Assembly (NCBI GenBank): GCA_963821025.1
Contig: CAWGCG010000003.1
Span: 682,001-746,000, forward strand
Length of the DNA: 64,000 bases
Direction: 5' to 3'
DNA from: WHSW01 sp963821025
GTDB lineage: Bacteria; Actinomycetota; Thermoleophilia; Solirubrobacterales; 70-9
In this document: positions 1-8,540 of the stretch, piece by piece
Position numbering within the stretch: position 1 is the stretch's first letter
Layout: each line of letters opens with the position of its first letter
Made by a program: the position numbers and the translations under genes
Notes under the pieces: generated by a model
Databases searched by the model: none
What the model was told of the DNA's origin: nothing
Seen by the model: the letters and a program-made list of their open reading frames with translations, nothing else

Positions 1-2
1 TG

Positions 3-815
3 CTGCCCCGCGCCGAGCACGCCCTGCGTGAGCACCGGGTCGATTACCGGCTCGTGTTCACCGAGGGCCTCGAGCACGGCCGCGCCGAGGCCCGCGCGGC
101 GGCCGCGGCGGGCGAGACCTGCGTCGTGATGAGCGGCGACGGCCTGATCGGCCAGGTCGGCGGCGTGCTCGCCGGCACCGGGGCGCCGCTCGGCGTGATC
201 CCCGGCGGGCGCGGCAACGACCTCGCCCGGGTGCTCGGGATCCCGACCGAGGTCGAAAGCGCCGTCGCGGTCCTGGCCGCGGCGCGAACCCGCGAGATCG
301 ACGTCGGCGAGGTCAACGGCGAGCGCTTCCTCTGCATCGCAAGCTGCGGCTTCGACTCCGATGCCAACCGGATCGCCAACGAGGCGAAGTGGATCCGCGG
401 CAGGCTCGTCTACGCCTACGCTGCTCTGCGCGCGCTCGTCGCCTGGAAGCCTGCCCGGTTCACGCTCACGTTCGGCGGCGAGCGGCGGCAGCTGAGCGGC
501 TACACCGTCGCCGCCGCCAACAGCAAGGCCTACGGCGGCGGCATGTACGCGGCGCCCGATGCCGAGATCGACGATGGCGTACTCGACATCGGCGCCAGCG
601 GCAACGTCGGCAAGCTTCGCTTCCTGCGTGGCTTGGCGAAGATCTTCGACGGCGAGCACCTCGAGCTGCTCGAGGTGCAGGTGTGGCGAGCGGCCGAGGT
701 GACGATCGAGGCCGATCGGCCGTTCGCGGTATACGCCGACGGCGAACATCTCGCCGAGCTGCCGGCGACCGTACGCGTGCTCCCGCGGGCGCTGCGCGTG
801 ATCGTGCCTCGATGA
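3..815 (+). CDS. Diacylglycerol kinase family lipid kinase, 5' truncated
   Basis: This is a lipid kinase of the diacylglycerol kinase catalytic superfamily (DagK/YegS/BmrU type), which phosphorylates diacylglycerol or a related lipid at the membrane. The frame is open from base 3, so the start lies upstream of the window. The glycine-rich nucleotide motif appears as SGDGL, where the family usually has GGDGT, and it is followed by PGGRGNDLAR, the family's G-T-A/G-N-D-x-A-R signature. The C-terminal half has the beta-rich fold typical of the family (AVYADGEHLAELP). Its stop overlaps the murT start by four bases, so it is probably cotranscribed with the MurT/GatD cluster. The exact lipid substrate cannot be told. 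Confidence 0.85.
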   Translation: MPRAEHALREHRVDYRLVFTEGLEHGRAEARAAAAAGETCVVMSGDGLIGQVGGVLAGTGAPLGVIPGGRGNDLARVLGIPTEVESAVAVLAAARTREIDVGEVNGERFLCIASCGFDSDANRIANEAKWIRGRLVYAYAALRALVAWKPARFTLTFGGERRQLSGYTVAAANSKAYGGGMYAAPDAEIDDGVLDIGASGNVGKLRFLRGLAKIFDGEHLELLEVQVWRAAEVTIEADRPFAVYADGEHLAELPATVRVLPRALRVIVPR

Positions 816-2206
816 GCACCGGGTTTCGCGCCAAGCTCTCGCTCGCACGCGCCACCGGAGCACTCAGCCGGCGCAGCGGTCGCGGCGGCGGCACCACCCT
901 CCCGGGGCGGCTGCTGCTGCGCCTCGCCCCCGACGCGGTCGAGCGGCTCGGCGCCGGGCTCGCCGACGGTTCGACGATCGTCAGCGCGACGAACGGCAAG
1001 ACGACGACCGCCGGCATGCTCGCCGCGGCGCTGCGTGCGGCGGGTCGCGATCCGGTGCACAATCGCGCCGGTTCCAACATGAGCTGGGGCGTGGCGACGG
1101 CGCTGCTCGAACAGCGCGGCAGCGAAGGGCTGTTCGAGGTCGACGAGGCCTGGCTGCCGCAGATGGTCGCCGCGCTCGATCCCCGACTGGTGGTGCTCTC
1201 GAACCTGTTTCGCGACCAGCTCGACCGCTACGGAGAGCTCGAGCGGCTCGCCGACGACTGGGCGAGGATGGTCTCCGAGCGCGCCGGGCACAGCGGCTTC
1301 GTCCTCAACGCCGACGACCCGCTCGTCGCCGACCTCGGGCGGGATCACGAGCTTCGCCGTCGCGAGGGCGTCACCTACTTCGGGATCGAGGACCCCTCGC
1401 AGGCGCTGCCCGAGCTCCAGCACGCCCACGACGCCAAGCACTGCCGCCGCTGCGGCTCGCCGTATGTCTATGAGCGGGCCTTCGTCGGACACCTGGGGCA
1501 CTACCGCTGCCCGACTTGCACGGCCGGACGCCCGGAGCCCGACGTCGCTGCGACCGAAATCGAGCTGCGCGGCATGGAGGGCTCGCGGACCACCGTCCGC
1601 ACCCCCGCCGGATCGGCCGTGCTCGAGCTCCCCCTCCCCGGGCTCTACAACGTCTACAACGCTCTGGCGGCGCTGAGCGCGGCGCTGCGTCTCGGGGTCG
1701 AGCTGAACACCGCGGTCCGCGGACTGGCCGGCGTCGAGGCCGTGTTCGGGCGGGTCGAGACGATCGAGGTCGAAGGGGTCGCGGTCTCGATCTTGCTGAT
1801 CAAGAATCCGGTCGGCGCCAACGAGGTCCTGAGGACGTTGCGACTGGAGGCGGCTCGGGCCGGCACCGGCGAGGATCCGAGAATCGACCTCTGGATCGCG
1901 CTCAACGACCGGATCGCCGACGGTCGCGACATCTCCTGGATCTGGGACGCCGACTTCGAGCTGCTCAGCGGCGCGGTGCGCGCGATCGTCTGCTCGGGGA
2001 CCCGGGCGCCGGAGATCGCGCTGCGGCTCAAGTACGCCGGAATCGATCCCGAGCTGATCAGGGTCGAGGACTCGATCGAGCGCTCGCTCGATCGAGCGGT
2101 CGCCGGCGCGAGCGGTCGGCTCTTCGCCCTGCCCACCTACACCGCCCTGCTCGAGCTGCGCACTCTGCTCGCCGAGCGCGGGCTCGCGGCGGAGTTCTGG
2201 CGATGA
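812..2206 (+). CDS. murT: Lipid II isoglutaminyl synthase, MurT subunit
   Basis: MurT is the Mur-ligase-like subunit of the MurT/GatD complex, which amidates the D-glutamate of lipid II using ammonia delivered by GatD. The 464-residue protein has the Mur ligase P-loop ATNGKTTT (residues 59-66), a four-cysteine zinc ribbon typical of MurT (C211, C214, C233, C236) and the C-terminal DUF1727 region with DRIADGRDISWIWD. The ATG at 812 overlaps the stop of the upstream kinase. An open frame continues further upstream but has no family homology there. The partner gatD lies one gene downstream, separated by a methyltransferase, whereas the two genes are usually adjacent. Assignment is firm. Confidence 0.95.
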   Translation: MSTGFRAKLSLARATGALSRRSGRGGGTTLPGRLLLRLAPDAVERLGAGLADGSTIVSATNGKTTTAGMLAAALRAAGRDPVHNRAGSNMSWGVATALLEQRGSEGLFEVDEAWLPQMVAALDPRLVVLSNLFRDQLDRYGELERLADDWARMVSERAGHSGFVLNADDPLVADLGRDHELRRREGVTYFGIEDPSQALPELQHAHDAKHCRRCGSPYVYERAFVGHLGHYRCPTCTAGRPEPDVAATEIELRGMEGSRTTVRTPAGSAVLELPLPGLYNVYNALAALSAALRLGVELNTAVRGLAGVEAVFGRVETIEVEGVAVSILLIKNPVGANEVLRTLRLEAARAGTGEDPRIDLWIALNDRIADGRDISWIWDADFELLSGAVRAIVCSGTRAPEIALRLKYAGIDPELIRVEDSIERSLDRAVAGASGRLFALPTYTALLELRTLLAERGLAAEFWR

Positions 2207-2937
2207 CCGCCGCGGGCAGCGAGGCGATCTGGCACCAGGTCGAGAACGGCGCCTATACCGTTGATCTCGCGCTCTGGGCCGGACTCGCACACGAGGCCGC
2301 CGGACCGGTGCTCGATCTCGGCGCCGGCACCGGGCGAGTATCGCTGCACCTGGCGCGGGCCGGCGCCGAGGTCACCGCGCTCGATCGGGATTCCGAGCTG
2401 CTCGCCGAACTGCAGCGCGGCGCCGAGGCCGAGGACCTGGCGATCGTGATCGAGGTCGGCGACGCCCGCGACTTCGCGCTCGAGCAGGCGTTCGCCGCGA
2501 TCCTCGCCCCGATGCAGCTCGCCCACCTGCTCGGCGGGCCCCGGGGACGCGCGCGGATGCTGGCGCGCGCTGCCGCGCACCTTGCGCCCGGCGGGGTCGT
2601 CGCGGTCGCCCTGCTCAGCCACCCTCAGCTGCCGCCCGCGGGCGGGCCGCCGATCCTCCCCGACGTGCGCGAGGTCGACGGCTGGGTGCATTCGAGTCAA
2701 CCGATCGACGTGCGCGAGGTCGAGACCGGGCTCGAGCTGGTCCGCTTGCGTCAACTCGTCTCGCCGAGCGGCGAGCTCAGCGAGGAGCTCAGCAGGGTCG
2801 TCCTCGACCTCGTCGACGCCGAGCGGTTCGAGGCCGAGGCGGCGGCCGCAGGGCTGATGTCGCGCGAACGGCTTTCGGTCGAGCCGACCGCCGACCACGT
2901 CGGCTCGACGATCTGCGTCCTCGAGGCCGGCCGATGA
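2203..2937 (+). CDS. SAM-dependent class I methyltransferase
   Basis: This 244-residue protein is a class I SAM-dependent methyltransferase. Motif I is VLDLGAGTGRVSLHLA (about residues 36-51), followed by the acidic strand VTALDRDSELL that contacts the ribose, and VGDARDF at the adenine-binding position. The substrate is unknown. It overlaps murT and gatD by four bases each, so the three genes are translationally coupled. That placement suggests a role connected to cell-envelope precursors, but this is inference from position only. No substrate-recognition domain is recognisable. Confidence 0.8.
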   Translation: MTAAGSEAIWHQVENGAYTVDLALWAGLAHEAAGPVLDLGAGTGRVSLHLARAGAEVTALDRDSELLAELQRGAEAEDLAIVIEVGDARDFALEQAFAAILAPMQLAHLLGGPRGRARMLARAAAHLAPGGVVAVALLSHPQLPPAGGPPILPDVREVDGWVHSSQPIDVREVETGLELVRLRQLVSPSGELSEELSRVVLDLVDAERFEAEAAAAGLMSRERLSVEPTADHVGSTICVLEAGR

Positions 2938-3665
2938 GGCTGCGGTTGCTGGCGCTCTACCCGGAGCAGATGAACATCTACGCCGACCGCGGCAACATCC
3001 TCTTCCTGCAGCGACGGTGTGAGTGGCGCGGGATCGGCTTCGAGCTCGACACGGCCGGGCCCGGCGAGGGCTTCGATCCGGGCGCCCACGACCTGATCTA
3101 CATCGGCGGCGGCCAGGACCGCGACCAGAGGCTGGTGGCGGAGGACCTGCTGCGCAGCAAGCGCGACCCGATCGCCGCGGCGGTCGCCGACGACGCGGTG
3201 GTGCTCGCGGTCTGCGGTGGCTATCAGCTGCTCGGCCACAGCTATCAGCTCGGCGCCGAGCGGATCGCCGGACTCGGACTGGTCGATCTCGACACGGTCC
3301 GCGGCGAGGGCCCGCGGCTGATCGGCAACGTCGCGATCGAAGCCGATCTCGGTCGCGGTCCCCAGGTGATCGCCGGGTTCGAGAATCACGGAGGACGCAC
3401 CCGCCTCGGCGACGCACAGCCACTCGGGCGCGTGCTCAAGGGCCACGGCAACGACGGCGCCAGCGGGCTCGAGGGCGTTCGGCACCGAAATCTCATCGGC
3501 ACCTACCTGCACGGGCCATTGCTGCCCAAGAATGTCGAGCTCGCCGATCGGTTGATCGAGTTGGCGCTCGCCCGCGACGGCGGCGAGGCCCCGGCTCTGG
3601 AGCCGCTCGACGATGTCTTCGAGGCCGCCGCCCACCGATCCGCAATGGCTGCGGCGGGGGTGTGA
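2934..3665 (+). CDS. gatD: Lipid II isoglutaminyl synthase, glutamine amidotransferase subunit GatD
   Basis: GatD is the class I (triad) glutaminase that hydrolyses glutamine and feeds ammonia to MurT. The 243-residue protein carries the nucleophile in AVCGGYQLLG (C94), the position reported for this family, and a catalytic histidine in GTYLHGPLLPKN (H193). The N-terminal IGGGQDRDQ stretch is typical of GatD/CobB-type amidotransferases. It overlaps the upstream methyltransferase by four bases and is the last gene of this plus-strand group. It ends in a convergent junction with dut. Confidence 0.95.
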   Translation: MRLRLLALYPEQMNIYADRGNILFLQRRCEWRGIGFELDTAGPGEGFDPGAHDLIYIGGGQDRDQRLVAEDLLRSKRDPIAAAVADDAVVLAVCGGYQLLGHSYQLGAERIAGLGLVDLDTVRGEGPRLIGNVAIEADLGRGPQVIAGFENHGGRTRLGDAQPLGRVLKGHGNDGASGLEGVRHRNLIGTYLHGPLLPKNVELADRLIELALARDGGEAPALEPLDDVFEAAAHRSAMAAAGV

Positions 3666-3698
3666 GCCGAGCCCCTGCCGCCGCCCGGCCGGCTCGGC
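3666..3698. terminator. Candidate bidirectional stem-loop between gatD and dut
   Basis: The short gap between convergent gatD and dut contains the inverted repeat GCCGAGCC (3666-3673) and GGCTCGGC (3691-3698), an 8-bp stem. There is no T-tract, so termination by this hairpin alone is uncertain. Confidence 0.4.
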
Positions 3699-3714
3699 CA
3701 CGAGCCCGGGATGC

Positions 3715-4149
3715 TCACCGTCCCGAGGAGCCGAAACCGCCGTCGGCGCGCGCGCTGGCGCTGAGCTCGCGCGCCTGCACAGCCCGGGCCTCGGCGAACG
3801 GCGTCACCAACAGCTGGGCGATCCGCTCGCCCGGCTCGACCGCGAACGCCTCGCTCGGGTCGGTGTTCAGCAACAGGACCCGGATCTCGCCCCGATAGCC
3901 GGCATCGATCAGGCCCGGGGCGTTGACCAGGGCGATCCCGTGTCGAGCCGCGATCCCCGAGCGCGGCAGGACGAGTCCCGCGTGGCCCGGAGGGATCTCG
4001 ACCGCGACACCGGTGCCGACAGAGGCGCGGCCACCGCCGGCGGCGAGCCTGGCCGCCTCGGCTGCGCGGAGGTCGAGGCCGGCGTCGCCGGGGTGGGCGC
4101 GGGTCGGCAGCCGGGCGGCCTCACTGAGCAGCTTGAAGCGAAGCTCCAA
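3715..4149 (-). CDS. dut: Deoxyuridine 5'-triphosphate nucleotidohydrolase (dUTPase)
   Basis: dUTPase hydrolyses dUTP to dUMP and pyrophosphate, keeping uracil out of DNA and supplying dUMP for thymidylate. All five trimeric-dUTPase motifs are present: PGDAGLDLRA, PRSG, the uracil-binding hairpin NAPGLIDAGYRGEI, RIAQLLV and the C-terminal ADGGFGSSGR arm that closes over the phosphates. The best start is the TTG at 4149, giving 144 residues, the usual length. No ATG or GTG occurs in this frame between the end of hflX and motif 1. It lies 7 bases after the hflX stop and is probably cotranscribed with it. Confidence 0.92.
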   Translation of the reverse strand: MELRFKLLSEAARLPTRAHPGDAGLDLRAAEAARLAAGGGRASVGTGVAVEIPPGHAGLVLPRSGIAARHGIALVNAPGLIDAGYRGEIRVLLLNTDPSEAFAVEPGERIAQLLVTPFAEARAVQARELSASARADGGFGSSGR

Positions 4150-4156
4150 GCGCCGG

Positions 4157-5461
4157 TCACTCGGCCGCGTTGACGCCGTTGACGGAGAAGCGCTCGAATC
4201 GATGCGCGAGCGCCGCCGGAACCCGGGCGTGGACGAGGACGCCGTCATCGCGCTCGGAGCGCTCGACCTCGCCGGCGAGCTCGTATAGCTGCGACAGCGC
4301 CGCGCCGTCCGCGTAGGGAACCAGAAGCTCGACCTCGCGCAGGGTCGATTCGAAGGCGGCCTCGATTCGATCGCGCAGCTGCTCAAGGCCCTCTCCGCCG
4401 GCGGCGGAGACGCCGACGGCGTCGGGGACGCCGATGAGCAGCTCACGCCGCTGGTCGCGATCGAGCAGGTCGAGCTTGTTGAAGACGAGCAGACGCGGGG
4501 CGTCGTCGGCGCCGATCTCGGCGAGCGCGGCGTCGACCGCCGCGATCGACTCCGCTCTGGTGGCGGCCGGTTCGGAGCCGTCGACGACGTGGACGATCAG
4601 GTCGGCGAGCCTGGTCTCCTCGAGCGTCGCCTTGAACGCCTCGACCACTTGGTGCGGGAGCTTGCGGATGAAGCCGACCGTGTCGGTGACCAGATACCGG
4701 CGCCCGCCGTGCTCATAGGCGCGGGTGGTCGGGTCGAGCGTGTGAAAGAGGCGCGCTCCGACGCCGACCCCGGCCCCGGTGAGCGCGTTCAGCAGCGTCG
4801 ACTTGCCGGCGTTGGTGTAACCGGCGAGGGCCACCTGCGGGATCGGCGATGCCTCGCGGCGCGAGCGCATCGTGCCGCGGTTTCGCTCGACCCGCTCGAG
4901 CCGCCGGCGCAGGCTGGTGATCCGGTCGCGAGCGAGGCGGCGGTCGGTCTCGATCTGCGACTCCCCCGGCCCCCTGGTCCCGATCCCGCCGTCGATGCGC
5001 CCCGCACCGAGGCGCTCGAGATGGGTCCACAGCCCCCGCATGCGCGCCAGGTTGTACTCCAGCTGGGCGAGCTCGACCTGGAGCTTGCCCTCGGCCGAGT
5101 GGGCGTGGTCGGCAAAGATGTCGAGGATGATCGCGGTCCGGTCGATCACCGGCACGTCCAGCGCCTTTTCCAAGTTGCGCTCCTGGCGCGGCGCCAGCTC
5201 GTCGTCGCAGGCGATCAGGTTGGCGCCGGTGCGGGCGACCTCGGCCCGAAGCTGATCGAGCTTGCCGCGGCCGAAATAGCGGTCGGGATCGGGCTCGGGC
5301 CGCACCTGGACCATCTCGCCGGCCGTCGCCACCCCCGCCGTGCGCAGCAGCTCCTTGAGCTCGGCCAAGGGGTCGGCGTCGCCGACCACCTGCGGGCTGA
5401 TGCCGATCGCAAGCGCCCGCTGCCGCGCCCGCGCGTTCTCGATTCCGGTCCCGTCTGACAC
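4157..5461 (-). CDS. hflX: GTPase HflX, ribosome-associated
   Basis: HflX is a TRAFAC-class GTPase that binds the large ribosomal subunit and can split stalled or heat-damaged ribosomes. In the 434-residue protein the N-terminal HflX domain includes the glycine-rich segment GGIGTRGPGESQIETDRR. The GTPase domain follows with P-loop GYTNAGKS (residues 214-221), G3 DTVGFIRKLP and G4 NKLD. The start is a GTG at 5461. A TACACT box (5469-5474) ends seven bases before it, the spacing expected for a leaderless transcript. No purine-rich ribosome site is seen. Confidence 0.93.
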   Translation of the reverse strand: MSDGTGIENARARQRALAIGISPQVVGDADPLAELKELLRTAGVATAGEMVQVRPEPDPDRYFGRGKLDQLRAEVARTGANLIACDDELAPRQERNLEKALDVPVIDRTAIILDIFADHAHSAEGKLQVELAQLEYNLARMRGLWTHLERLGAGRIDGGIGTRGPGESQIETDRRLARDRITSLRRRLERVERNRGTMRSRREASPIPQVALAGYTNAGKSTLLNALTGAGVGVGARLFHTLDPTTRAYEHGGRRYLVTDTVGFIRKLPHQVVEAFKATLEETRLADLIVHVVDGSEPAATRAESIAAVDAALAEIGADDAPRLLVFNKLDLLDRDQRRELLIGVPDAVGVSAAGGEGLEQLRDRIEAAFESTLREVELLVPYADGAALSQLYELAGEVERSERDDGVLVHARVPAALAHRFERFSVNGVNAAE

Positions 5462-5491
5462 GGGTTTCAGTGTATGCCGAGGAACGGGTGC

Positions 5492-6349
5492 TCAGGCGGC
5501 CGCGGCGTGGCGGCGGGGGGACGGGAGCAGGGCTGCGGCGGCGATCACCGCAGCAAAGGCGAGGCCCCTGGCCATGCCCTCGGCCATCCCGGAGCCGATC
5601 GGGTCGCCGAAGACGACCACGCCCCCGAGGATCGCCGAGCAGTTCGAGGCCACCGATGCGGTCGCGATCACCGGGATCGCCTCGCCGAGCTGCATCCCGC
5701 GGGCCAGGGCAAAGAACGCGCCGAGCCCGCCGATCACCGCGACCACGGTCCAGGGGCTGAGCAGGAACGCCATACCGCCGTCCATGAACTCGGTCAGGGC
5801 CTTGATCGCCACGTTGGAGACGCCGATCAGCAGGCCCGAGGAGAGGCCGAGGACGACCCCCTGGCAGATCGAGCCGCGCCTCAGGACCCCGGAGGCGAAC
5901 AAGGCCAGGCCGAGGCCGAGGACGGCGGTCTCGAAGCCGACGATCGTCGCGATCGAGTAGCCGGCGCTCTCGGCGGCATGCGGAACCGTGAGCGCGAGGA
6001 AGCCGAGACCGGCGGCCGCGAGACCGAGGCCGAGCCACTCACGCGGCTTCAGCGTGTGACCGAAGTAGCGGGTCGCCGGGTAGGCAACCAGGACCAGCCC
6101 ACCGGCGATCACCGCCTGGACCAGCGACAGCGGCGCCACCGCCATCGCGGCGACGTGCAGGACCCAGGCACCCGCGGCGACGGCAAAGCCGATCGTCCAC
6201 CAGCGCGAGCGAAACAGCGCCGCGGCGCTTCGCAGCGGGCTGCGCAGGTTGATCTCGGCCGCTTCGCAGGCGCCGCGGTGCTTGCAGAGCATGGCGAGGT
6301 TCGCCATCGCCGCACAGGCAAGCGCCAGGATCAATCCAAGGGTGGTCAT
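5492..6349 (-). CDS. DMT-family (EamA-like) multispanning transporter
   Basis: This 285-residue hydrophobic protein has about nine predicted membrane helices and no soluble domain. The overall pattern matches the drug/metabolite transporter superfamily, which has two repeats of helices (EamA-like or NIPA/SMR-related). Small-residue-rich helices such as VIAGGLVLVAYPATRYFG and AVIGGLGAFFALARG fit this. The substrate cannot be inferred. The 157 bases between its start and the dapL stop hold no gene. They are less GC-rich around TTACACATTTG and may contain its promoter, but no convincing -35/-10 pair was found. Confidence 0.7.
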   Translation of the reverse strand: MTTLGLILALACAAMANLAMLCKHRGACEAAEINLRSPLRSAAALFRSRWWTIGFAVAAGAWVLHVAAMAVAPLSLVQAVIAGGLVLVAYPATRYFGHTLKPREWLGLGLAAAGLGFLALTVPHAAESAGYSIATIVGFETAVLGLGLALFASGVLRRGSICQGVVLGLSSGLLIGVSNVAIKALTEFMDGGMAFLLSPWTVVAVIGGLGAFFALARGMQLGEAIPVIATASVASNCSAILGGVVVFGDPIGSGMAEGMARGLAFAAVIAAAALLPSPRRHAAAA

Positions 6350-6506
6350 CGCTTCTCAGTCTCCGAGAGTGTTTGGGGCGCCTTGAATCTCCCCCGCGGC
6401 CGTGGCCGCCCTGCCGTGGCGCCGTATGAAGGAATGCTTACACATTTGCGGCCCGCTGGTTTCACCGGTCGGGCTCGTGGCCGGCGGCGGCTCGGAGGTC
6501 GGACGC

Positions 6507-7676
6507 TCAGGTCAGGTGCTCGCGCATCCGCTCGACCGCCTCGGCGAGGCGCTCGTCGGGCGTCGTCAGCGAGATCCGGAAGAAGCCCTCACCGCTCGGC
6601 CCGTACATCGAGCCGGGCGAGATCACGACCGCGGCCTGCTCGAGCACGAGCTCGGCGAACGAGGTCGAGCTGTGCCCGGCCGGGACCGGGGCCCAGACGT
6701 AGATCGTGCCCCGTGGCGGCTCGACCTCGACCCCGATCTCGCCCAGCGCCCAGACGACCAGGTCGCGACGGCGCTGATAGATCGAGTTCATCTCGTCGAC
6801 GGACTCGCGCGGGGCGGCGAGCGCCGCCGCGCCGGCGAGCTGGACCGCCTCGAACAGCCCCGAGTCGATGTTGGTCTTCAGCCGCCAGTAGGTGGCGATC
6901 GCGTCCGGGTTGCCGACGATCGCCGCGCAGCGCCAGCCGGTCATGTTGAAGCCCTTCGACAGCGAGAAGACCTCGACCCCGATCTCCTTGGCGCCGGGGG
7001 TGGCCAGAAAGCTCGGGGCGACGTAGCCGTCGAAGGTCGTCTCCGAGTAGGCATTGTCGTGAACGACCAGGATCTCGTGCTCGCGAGCGAGCCCCACGGC
7101 CTGCTCGAACAGGCCCCCGGGCACCACCGCGCCGGTCGGGTTGTTCGGGTAGTTGACGAACAGCAGGCGGGCGCGGGCGAGGGCCTCGCCGGGGATCGCG
7201 CCGAGGTCGGGGGCAAACCCGCGCTCGGAGTCCAACGGCATCAGCACCGCCTCGGCCCCGGCCAGCAGCGGCCCGCCGGTGTAGACCGGGTAGCCCGGAT
7301 CGGACGCCAGGGCGACGTCTTCGGGATCGAGGAAGGCGAAGCAGAGGTGGTAGATGCATTCCTTCGCCCCGATCGTCGCCATCACCTCGTCCTCGGGGTC
7401 GAGCTCGACCCCGAAGCGGCGCCGATAAAAACCGGCGACCGCCTCGCGAAACTCCTGGCGGCCGCGGTTCGACGGGTACTGGTGGGTGCCGGGGTCCGAG
7501 ACAGCCGCCTGCATCGCTTCGACCACGTGCGGATAGGTCGGCCTGTCGGGATCGCCGATCCCGAGGTTGATCACGTCGATCCCGGCGTCGCGCTTGGCCG
7601 CGACCTTGCGCGCGAGCTCCGCGAACATGTACGGCGGCAGCGCCTGCAGGCGCTTGGAGGGGTCTGTGAGGCCCAT
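6507..7676 (-). CDS. dapL: LL-diaminopimelate aminotransferase (PLP, fold type I)
   Basis: DapL converts tetrahydrodipicolinate directly to LL-diaminopimelate with glutamate as amino donor, bypassing DapD/C/E. The 389-residue protein is a class I/II aminotransferase. It opens with INLGIGDPDRPTYPHVVEAM and has NYPNNPTGAV, HDNAYSETTF and the PLP-lysine motif FSLSKGFNMTGWR. Length and motifs fit the DapL branch. A generic aspartate-type aminotransferase is the alternative. The ATG at 7676 is chosen because homology begins there. The open frame further upstream only shadows dapF. Proximity to dapF supports a role in DAP synthesis. Confidence 0.82.
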   Translation of the reverse strand: MGLTDPSKRLQALPPYMFAELARKVAAKRDAGIDVINLGIGDPDRPTYPHVVEAMQAAVSDPGTHQYPSNRGRQEFREAVAGFYRRRFGVELDPEDEVMATIGAKECIYHLCFAFLDPEDVALASDPGYPVYTGGPLLAGAEAVLMPLDSERGFAPDLGAIPGEALARARLLFVNYPNNPTGAVVPGGLFEQAVGLAREHEILVVHDNAYSETTFDGYVAPSFLATPGAKEIGVEVFSLSKGFNMTGWRCAAIVGNPDAIATYWRLKTNIDSGLFEAVQLAGAAALAAPRESVDEMNSIYQRRRDLVVWALGEIGVEVEPPRGTIYVWAPVPAGHSSTSFAELVLEQAAVVISPGSMYGPSGEGFFRISLTTPDERLAEAVERMREHLT

Positions 7677-7689
7677 CGGGCGCCCGAGG

Positions 7690-8529
7690 CTACTCGAGCG
7701 ACAGGCTGCGGACGAGATCCGGGTCGAGCTCGCCGCGGTAGACCCGCTCGGCGCTGCCGGTGAGCACCAGGTCGAGCTCTCCGGAGACTTCGACCGTGAG
7801 CACGCCGCCGTCGAGCCGCACCGTGATCGGACTCGTCGCTCCGGCGAGATGCGCGGCGACCGCGACGCCACTCGCTCCGGTGCCCGAGGCGAGCGTCTCC
7901 CCCACCCCGCGCTCGAAGATCCGCGCCCGGACCTCGGAGCCGCTCCGGCTGGTGAAGGAGACGTTGGTGCGGTTAGGAAACAGCTCGTGGGCTTCGATCT
8001 CGTGGCCGAAGCCGGCGATCTCGAGCCGCTCGAGCTCGTCGCCGACCTCGATCACGCACTGCGGGTTACCGACATCGACGTGCTGAAAGTGCCAATCGCG
8101 ACCGCCGGCGCTCAGCACCCCGGTCCCGTCGGCGCCCCCGGACGGGTAGCCGGGCGAGCTCAAGGAGGCGCGCCCGAGCGCCATCCGGACATCGTTCGGC
8201 CCGGTGATCGTCGGGGTGACCTCGCCGGCCCTGGTCGCGATCGTGAAGGTCTCGGCGTCGGTCCAGCCGCTGGCGCGCAGGTAGAGCACCGCTTGGCGGG
8301 CGCCGTTTCCCGAGAGCTCGGCCTCCGAGCCGTCGGGATTGAAGATCCGCAGCTCGGCGACGTGGCGCTCGTCGGCGGGGGGCGAGAGCAAGAGGATGCC
8401 ATCCGAGCCGACCCCGAAGTGGGGCGCGCAGATTCGCCGGATCCGCGCCGGGGTCAGCTCCCAGGGGAGCGCCTCGCGCTCGACCACCAGGTAATCGTTG
8501 CCGAGCGCCTGCCACTTCTCGAACCGCAT
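7690..8529 (-). CDS. dapF: Diaminopimelate epimerase-like protein with Ser in place of both catalytic Cys
   Basis: By sequence this is DapF, which interconverts LL- and meso-diaminopimelate with two cysteines acting as a thiolate/thiol pair. The 279-residue protein matches the family end to end: KWQALGNDYLVVE at the N-terminus, NPDGSEAELSGNGARQ and ERGVGETLASGTGASG. At both catalytic sites the family cysteine is serine: S73 (ELSGNGAR, usually xCGNGAR) and S215 (LASGTGA, usually ACGTGAC). S220 replaces the further Cys often found there. The codons are clean (TCG and TCG, with AGT at S220) and the frame is intact. It lies between miaA and dapL. Whether it still epimerises DAP is open. Confidence 0.85.
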   Translation of the reverse strand: MRFEKWQALGNDYLVVEREALPWELTPARIRRICAPHFGVGSDGILLLSPPADERHVAELRIFNPDGSEAELSGNGARQAVLYLRASGWTDAETFTIATRAGEVTPTITGPNDVRMALGRASLSSPGYPSGGADGTGVLSAGGRDWHFQHVDVGNPQCVIEVGDELERLEIAGFGHEIEAHELFPNRTNVSFTSRSGSEVRARIFERGVGETLASGTGASGVAVAAHLAGATSPITVRLDGGVLTVEVSGELDLVLTGSAERVYRGELDPDLVRSLSLE

Positions 8530-8540
8530 GGCGGCGCAGC

